From Candidatus Corynebacterium gallistercoris (GTDB taxonomy: Bacteria > Actinomycetota > Actinomycetes > Mycobacteriales > Mycobacteriaceae): DNA of 53,191 nucleotides. Location of the stretch: positions 1 to 53,191 of the forward strand of contig DXFZ01000036.1 of NCBI GenBank assembly GCA_019114175.1. The letters run 5' to 3'. Position numbers and translations under genes: made by a program. How positions within the stretch are numbered: position 1 is the first letter of the stretch; the number at the start of each line of letters is the position of its first letter. The notes under the pieces were generated by a model. That model was not told where the DNA came from and searched no databases. It saw only the letters and a list, made by a program, of their open reading frames with translations. This document shows, piece after piece, positions 49,424 through 53,191 of the stretch.

Positions 49424-51001
49424 ATGACGGACACAGTCGGTCAGCTGCACGCCACAGCCAGTGCAGAAGACCAAGAATCCAATGACCGCCGCCTCAACCG
49501 GCGCCGCATGCGCGGCCTCATCGCCGGCATTATCCTGGGCGTGCTGGTGTACCTGATCTTCCCAACCAACGCCGCGGACCTCGTAAATGGTGCCTACCCG
49601 GACCACGAAAACGGCCCGTTCACCCAAGGCGGCATGCGCATGACCGCCGCCGTGGCCGTGCTCATGGGCGCATGGTGGATGACAGAAGCGATCCCGCTGG
49701 CCGCCACCGCACTGGTGCCGCTGGTGGTGTTCCCGATCGCGCAGATCGTGGGCTTTGGGGATGTCTCCGGCTCCTACGCAGAACCCACCATCTTCCTGTT
49801 CATGGGCGGGTTCATCCTGGCGCTCGGCATGCAGCGCTGGAACCTGCACCGCCGCCTGGCGCTCTCCGTGGTGCTGATGATCGGCACCAAGCCCAAGCAG
49901 CTGATCCTGGGCTTCATGGTGGCCACCGGGTTTTTGTCCATGTGGGTCTCCAACACCGCCACCGCCGTGGTGATGCTGCCCATCGGCATGTCCGTGCTGA
50001 AGCTCACCGCGGACATTGTGGGCGGGTTCGGCAACCAGAAGAAGTTCGCCACCGCCCTGATGCTGGCCATCGCGTACTCCGCGTCCATCGGCTCCTTGGG
50101 TACCATCATCGGCACCCCGCCGAACACCCTGATGGTGGCCTACATGGACTCCACCCATGACATCGCCATCGGCTTCTTCGACTGGATGAAGGTGGGCGTG
50201 CCCCTGGCGGTTGTGTTCACCGTGGTGGCGTGGCTGGTCCTGGTGACCGTCTTCAAGCCGGAGATGGACGAGATCCCCGGCGGCCGTGAGCTCATCCGCA
50301 AGGAGCTGGATGGCATGGGCTCCATCTCCCGCGCAGAGCTGACCGCTGGACTGATCTTCCTGGGCGCGGCCCTGTCCTGGATCTTCATCCCGCTCATGAC
50401 CAAGTGGTTTAACTGGGACATCAAGATCGCGGACGCCGCCATCGCCATGACTGCCGCCCTGCTCATGTACATCATCCCCGTGGAGAAGAAGGGCACCCGC
50501 GTCATGGACTGGGAGCACACCAAGGCGCTGCCGTGGGACGTGCTGCTGCTCTTCGGCGGTGGCCTGGCGCTATCCTCCATGTTCTCCACCACGGGCCTGT
50601 CCCTGTGGATCGGTGAGATGGCCCGCGGCCTGGAGGCACTGCCACTGGTGGTGCTGGTGTTCTGCGTGGCCGCCCTGATTCTGGTGCTGACGGAGTTCAC
50701 CTCCAACACCGCCACCGCCGCCGCGTTCCTGCCGATCATGGGCGGCGTGGCCGTGGGTATCGGCCTGACCGCGCAGGCGGACATCAACGTGCTGCTGCTG
50801 GTGGTGCCGGTGGCCCTCTCCGCCACGTGCGCGTTCATGCTGCCGGTGGCTACCCCGCCGAACGCCATCGCTTACGGTTCCGGTTACGTCACCATCGGCG
50901 AGATGGTCAAGGGCGGCCTGTGGCTGAACGTCATCGCCGTGTTCCTCACCACCGCCGTGACGTTCCTGCTGGTGGTTCCGGTCTTCGGGCTGGTGCTGTA
51001 G
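49424..51001 (+). CDS. Divalent anion:Na+ symporter (DASS/SLC13 family)
   Basis: 525 residues with about twelve helices. The two SNT motifs of the family are present: WVSNTATAVVMLPI and LTEFTSNTATAAAFLPI, each after a re-entrant hairpin. GTIIGTPPNTLM and TPPNAIAYGSGYVTIGEMVKGG complete the fold. Likely imports C4-dicarboxylates such as succinate, like DccT of C. glutamicum. ATG 49424 has AGAGGAG 8 nt upstream. Confidence 0.93.
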   Translation: MTDTVGQLHATASAEDQESNDRRLNRRRMRGLIAGIILGVLVYLIFPTNAADLVNGAYPDHENGPFTQGGMRMTAAVAVLMGAWWMTEAIPLAATALVPLVVFPIAQIVGFGDVSGSYAEPTIFLFMGGFILALGMQRWNLHRRLALSVVLMIGTKPKQLILGFMVATGFLSMWVSNTATAVVMLPIGMSVLKLTADIVGGFGNQKKFATALMLAIAYSASIGSLGTIIGTPPNTLMVAYMDSTHDIAIGFFDWMKVGVPLAVVFTVVAWLVLVTVFKPEMDEIPGGRELIRKELDGMGSISRAELTAGLIFLGAALSWIFIPLMTKWFNWDIKIADAAIAMTAALLMYIIPVEKKGTRVMDWEHTKALPWDVLLLFGGGLALSSMFSTTGLSLWIGEMARGLEALPLVVLVFCVAALILVLTEFTSNTATAAAFLPIMGGVAVGIGLTAQADINVLLLVVPVALSATCAFMLPVATPPNAIAYGSGYVTIGEMVKGGLWLNVIAVFLTTAVTFLLVVPVFGLVL

Positions 51002-51021
51002 CTGGCGTAGCTGGGCTAGCT

Positions 51022-52158
51022 TTAGCTGCCGAGCACTCTTTCTAGGGCCGCCAATAGGCGGTCCGTTTCTTTTTCATCCGTGACGGTGATGCGGACTCCT
51101 TCGCCGGCGAAGCGGCGGGTCACGATACCTTCTTTCTTCAGCGCCGCGTCTAGTTCGGTTGCTTTGGTGGCGACGCCAACCCACACAAAGTTCGCCTCCG
51201 ACTCACAGACGGGCCAGTCAGTATTCTGTTGGAGCCACTGTGTGAGGCGCGATCTTTGTTTGATGGTTAGCTTGACGCGTTGAGTGAGCTCCGCCTCCGC
51301 CTCCGGCTCTAGGCTGGCTAGCCCTGCGGCTTGGGCGATGGCGTTCACGCCGAACGGCACCCCCACCTTGTTCACCGCCTGGATGAGCTCCGGCTGGCCC
51401 GCCATGTATCCCAGGCGGAGGCCGGCCAGGCCGTATGCCTTGGAGAACGTGCGGCACACGGCCACGTTGGTGTACTGGGTGAGGGCCTGGAGGAGGCTGG
51501 GCTGGTCAGGCGCTTGGTTGTATTCCACGTAGGCCTCATCGAGCACCACCGTGACACGTTCGGGTACTTCGCTCATGAAGTCTGCGAACTCTTGCGCGGT
51601 GATGGTGGTGCCGGTGGGGTTGTTCGGGTTGCACACGAAGATCAGCTGGGTGCGGTCAGTGATGGCCGCAGCCATGGCGGGGAGGTCATGGCGCAGGTTC
51701 TCAGTGAGGGGGACCTGCACGGGGGTTGCCCCGGCGATGCGGGTGAGGATGGGGTAGGCCTCAAAGGAACGCCAGGCGAACAGCACCTCATCGCCGTGGG
51801 AGCAGGTGGCTTGAATGAGCTGCTGGCAGAGGGCGGAGGAGCCGTTGCCGACGGCGATGTTGTCCGCCGTGAGGTTCAGCGTGGGTTGCGCTTCTTGGGC
51901 CTCTTGAGCTTCTTGTGCTGGCTGCCCTGCCTGTACCGCCTGTGCTGCCTGGGCGTTCATCCACGCGGCAAAGGCCGTGCGCAGCTGAAAGGCGCCCATA
52001 TCCGGGTAACGGTTGAGACCTGTGGCGGCTTCCTGGATCACCTCGAGCACAGAGGGCAGCGGGGCGTGCGTGGCCTCGTTGGAGGCCAGCTTGAGGGCAT
52101 TATCGATGGACGCGCCGGGAACATAGGCGGGCAGGGAGGCGAGATCTGAACGAACCAT
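51022..52158 (-). CDS. pat: Aromatic amino acid / histidinol-phosphate-type aminotransferase
   Basis: 378 residues. Fold type I PLP enzyme: LASNEATHAPLPSVLEVI, NRYPDMGAFQLR, VGNGSSALCQQL, CNPNNPTGT, VLDEAYVEY and the PLP lysine in TFSKAYGLAGLRLGY. It fits Pat of corynebacteria, which makes phenylalanine and related amino acids. Near residue 75-95 an insert AQPAQEAQEAQEAQ, made by a repeated CTTCTTG/CCTCTTG-like tract, interrupts the usual sequence. ATG 52158 has TAGTGT 8 nt ahead. A dispersed-motif copy is read near the C-terminus (WVGVATKATE). Confidence 0.9.
   Translation of the reverse strand: MVRSDLASLPAYVPGASIDNALKLASNEATHAPLPSVLEVIQEAATGLNRYPDMGAFQLRTAFAAWMNAQAAQAVQAGQPAQEAQEAQEAQPTLNLTADNIAVGNGSSALCQQLIQATCSHGDEVLFAWRSFEAYPILTRIAGATPVQVPLTENLRHDLPAMAAAITDRTQLIFVCNPNNPTGTTITAQEFADFMSEVPERVTVVLDEAYVEYNQAPDQPSLLQALTQYTNVAVCRTFSKAYGLAGLRLGYMAGQPELIQAVNKVGVPFGVNAIAQAAGLASLEPEAEAELTQRVKLTIKQRSRLTQWLQQNTDWPVCESEANFVWVGVATKATELDAALKKEGIVTRRFAGEGVRITVTDEKETDRLLAALERVLGS
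51163..51184 (+). repeat. Dispersed motif, copy 17 (inside pat)
   Basis: CTTTGGTGGCGACGCCAACC; short T-run, core with one change. Encodes WVGVATKA. Confidence 0.45.
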
Positions 52159-52166
52159 AGTGCTTA

Positions 52167-52172
52167 ACACTA
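52167..52172 (-). promoter_or_regulatory. -10 box of pat (leaderless)
   Basis: TAGTGT on the minus strand, 8 nt before ATG 52158. Confidence 0.5.
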
Positions 52173-52280
52173 GTAGAGGCGCCTGGCTGGGGGTGGTGGA
52201 TTTTGCTGGGTGGTTGTGGGGTGTGTAGGCTAAAGCCGGTCGAGTTTTGGGTACCCAAAAGTGCCTAAAAACTTTGCTGA

Positions 52281-52365
52281 GGAGGCGTGCCAGAGCGGCC
52301 GAATGGGGCTCCCTGCTAAGGAGTTGTCCCGCAAGGGACCGCAGGTTCAAATCCTGTCGCCTCCG
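52281..52365 (+). tRNA. tRNA-Ser (anticodon GCT)
   Basis: Acceptor GGAGGCG / CGCCTCC, discriminator G, anticodon stem CTCCC-TGCTAAG-GAG giving GCT. Long variable arm TTGTCCCGCAAGGGACC, T arm GCAGGTTCAAATCCTGT. Confidence 0.96.
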
Positions 52366-52536
52366 CAGCTTCGACAGGACGCAGTGTCAGCGCCAGAGCT
52401 GCCCAAAAAGCTGCCCGATGACTTGTGGTGAGGTTTCGGGATCAACAGCCGCGGACAGTGTTGTGGGGCGTGTGGTGCGCCTGTGGTGGTCCGCTGGGAA
52501 TGTGCTCGGCGTGGCTGCGTTCTGTCGGAGTTACCT

Positions 52537-52609
52537 GCGCCCGTAGCTCAACGGATAGAGCATCTGACTACGGATCAGAAGGTTGGGGGTTCGAATCCCT
52601 CCGGGCGCA
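52537..52609 (+). tRNA. tRNA-Arg (anticodon ACG), copy 1
   Basis: Acceptor GCGCCCG / CGGGCGC, discriminator A, anticodon stem CTGA-CTACGGA-TCAG giving ACG (read as ICG). T arm GGGGGTTCGAATCCCTC. Identical to the copy at 52976. Confidence 0.97.
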
Positions 52610-52618
52610 CAGTGTGAA

Positions 52619-52649
52619 ACCCCAGGTAGACGGTGAATCTGCCTGGGGT
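52619..52649 (+). terminator. Hairpin after first tRNA-Arg
   Basis: ACCCCAGGTAGA and TCTGCCTGGGGT pair with one mismatch around a 7-nt loop, 9 nt after the tRNA. No strong T-run; probable terminator. Confidence 0.5.
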
Positions 52650-52705
52650 ATTCGCGCGCAATGCTTCGGCGCGGGCTTCCGTGCCGTTTCTCCGTGGCAC
52701 CTCCA

Positions 52706-52767
52706 AAAAGATTGTTCCTAAAATATACGCTCAAGCCCGTTTTCGTATATTTTAGGAACAATCTTTT
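52706..52767. terminator. 24-bp perfect inverted repeat
   Basis: Arms 52706-52729 and 52744-52767 are exact complements, starting AAAAGATTGTTCC and ending GGAACAATCTTTT, with a 14-nt loop. A-run on one side and T-run on the other fit a bidirectional terminator. The arms are much longer than a terminator needs. Confidence 0.6.
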
Positions 52768-52796
52768 CCGCCGTTAGGTGCGGGGGCGCCGTGGCG

Positions 52797-52871
52797 GGAG
52801 GGAGAGGAAGAGGAGGGAGGGGAACCGGAAGTGGAGGGAGGGGAAAGGGAGAGGAATGGGAGTGGAGGGAG
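52797..52871 (+). repeat. Polypurine tract
   Basis: About 75 nt of nearly pure A/G on the plus strand, with recurring GGAGGGAGGGGAA-type units. Could form triplex or quadruplex DNA. It lies between the two tRNA-Arg genes. Confidence 0.6.
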
Positions 52872-52975
52872 TCAGTTGAGGCGGTAAGCGTGGGTGACCT
52901 GCGGATTTGTTCAGTTCGGCACGGGGCGTGTAATGTAGCTCTTCGTTGCAAGCAGCCCAAGCGCTTGTGATGGCT

Positions 52976-53048
52976 GCGCCCGTAGCTCAACGGATAGAGC
53001 ATCTGACTACGGATCAGAAGGTTGGGGGTTCGAATCCCTCCGGGCGCA
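52976..53048 (+). tRNA. tRNA-Arg (anticodon ACG), copy 2
   Basis: Identical over its whole length to the copy at 52537; flanks differ. Followed 8 nt later by a strong hairpin. Confidence 0.97.
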
Positions 53049-53056
53049 CAGCACGT

Positions 53057-53094
53057 GAAGACCCTAGGCGGAAGATTTTCCACCTAGGGTCTTC
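53057..53094 (+). terminator. Terminator after second tRNA-Arg
   Basis: GAAGACCCTAGG-C-GGAA, GATT loop, TTCC-A-CCTAGGGTCTTC: 17-bp arms with one mismatch. Confidence 0.7.
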
Positions 53095-53119
53095 ACTCGT
53101 TTGTAGAGTTGAAGGCCAT

Positions 53120-53191
53120 GTGGGCCTTGAAAGCATTAGAGAAGAGTTGGAGGCGGTGCGCCGTGCGGAAGAACACCAAGGCACGCCCGGC
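53120..53191 (+). CDS. 5' end of a gene (partial)
   Basis: GTG 53120 with GAAGG 5 nt upstream opens a frame to the window edge: GLESIREELEAVRRAEEHQG, a charged amphipathic helix. Too short to name. The alternative ATG 53118 frame gives a basic, unlikely sequence. Confidence 0.45.
   Translation, partial: MGLESIREELEAVRRAEEHQGTPG

Noticed and set aside
52531..53083. Two minus-strand ORFs sharing the peptide CAPGGIRTPNLLIRSQMLYP
   Set aside because: They are antisense translations of the two identical tRNA-Arg genes, a well-known false ORF.
1..53191. CRISPR arrays, insertion sequences or prophage genes
   Set aside because: No regularly spaced direct repeats, transposase, integrase or phage structural genes were seen.

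Overview
The window comes from a high-GC actinobacterium of the mycolic-acid group, almost certainly a Corynebacterium; I cannot name the species. Two gene blocks support this. One is leuS - marR - ino1 - DUF5318 gene - class A PBP - GT87 gene - rpsF - ssb - rplI - dnaB, the order known from mycobacteria and corynebacteria, with rpsR missing as in corynebacteria. The other is a wall-arabinogalactan block: dprE2, dprE1, two GtrA-family genes, glfT1, fadD and the wzt/wzm-type exporter. Many genes begin at an ATG 7-8 nt after a TAnnnT -10 box, which points to leaderless transcription.

Layout. 0-0.4 kb: the end of a membrane-protein gene and a truncated SdpI-like remnant. 0.6-12.8 kb: leuS, a USP gene with a MarR gene, inositol-phosphate synthase, a penicillin-binding protein with a GT87 membrane protein, then rpsF-ssb-rplI. 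12.8-16.2 kb: G/T-rich repeats, inverted repeats and an AT-rich four-gene module (secreted two-cysteine protein, ABC ATPase, two membrane proteins) with its own -35/-10 promoter. 16.3-20.1 kb: a flavin monooxygenase and dnaB, which is preceded by a cluster of DnaA boxes. 20.2-22.3 kb: a RosR-like MarR regulator divergent from yceI and two crcB genes, with two RosR-type operators between them. 22.6-27.2 kb: DUF998, hydrolase and DUF4442 genes, thioredoxin, alcohol dehydrogenase and PspA. 27.2-31.7 kb: a type III restriction-modification system. 31.8-47.2 kb: an MFS exporter, the arabinogalactan block, an aminotransferase-fold protein without the PLP lysine, an EamA transporter and a quinone oxidoreductase. 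47.2-53.2 kb: four tRNA genes (Ser-TGA, Ser-GCT, Arg-ACG twice), an AhpD-like protein, a DASS anion transporter, an aromatic aminotransferase and several strong hairpins.

The most unusual signal cuts across genes. A motif made of a T-run, a few bases and GGCGACGCCACCCCGC (or its complement) recurs about 17 times, inside coding regions in frame and between genes. I saw no copy in the ABC/secreted-protein module or in the restriction-modification system, both of which look acquired. The layout, a fixed GC core beside an A/T tract, resembles DNA-uptake or chromosome-organising signals. A second pattern is a set of intergenic hairpins with unrelated arms but similar loops. The four-gene secreted-protein/ABC module at 13.35-16.24 kb is the best candidate for an undescribed peptide-export or bacteriocin-like system.
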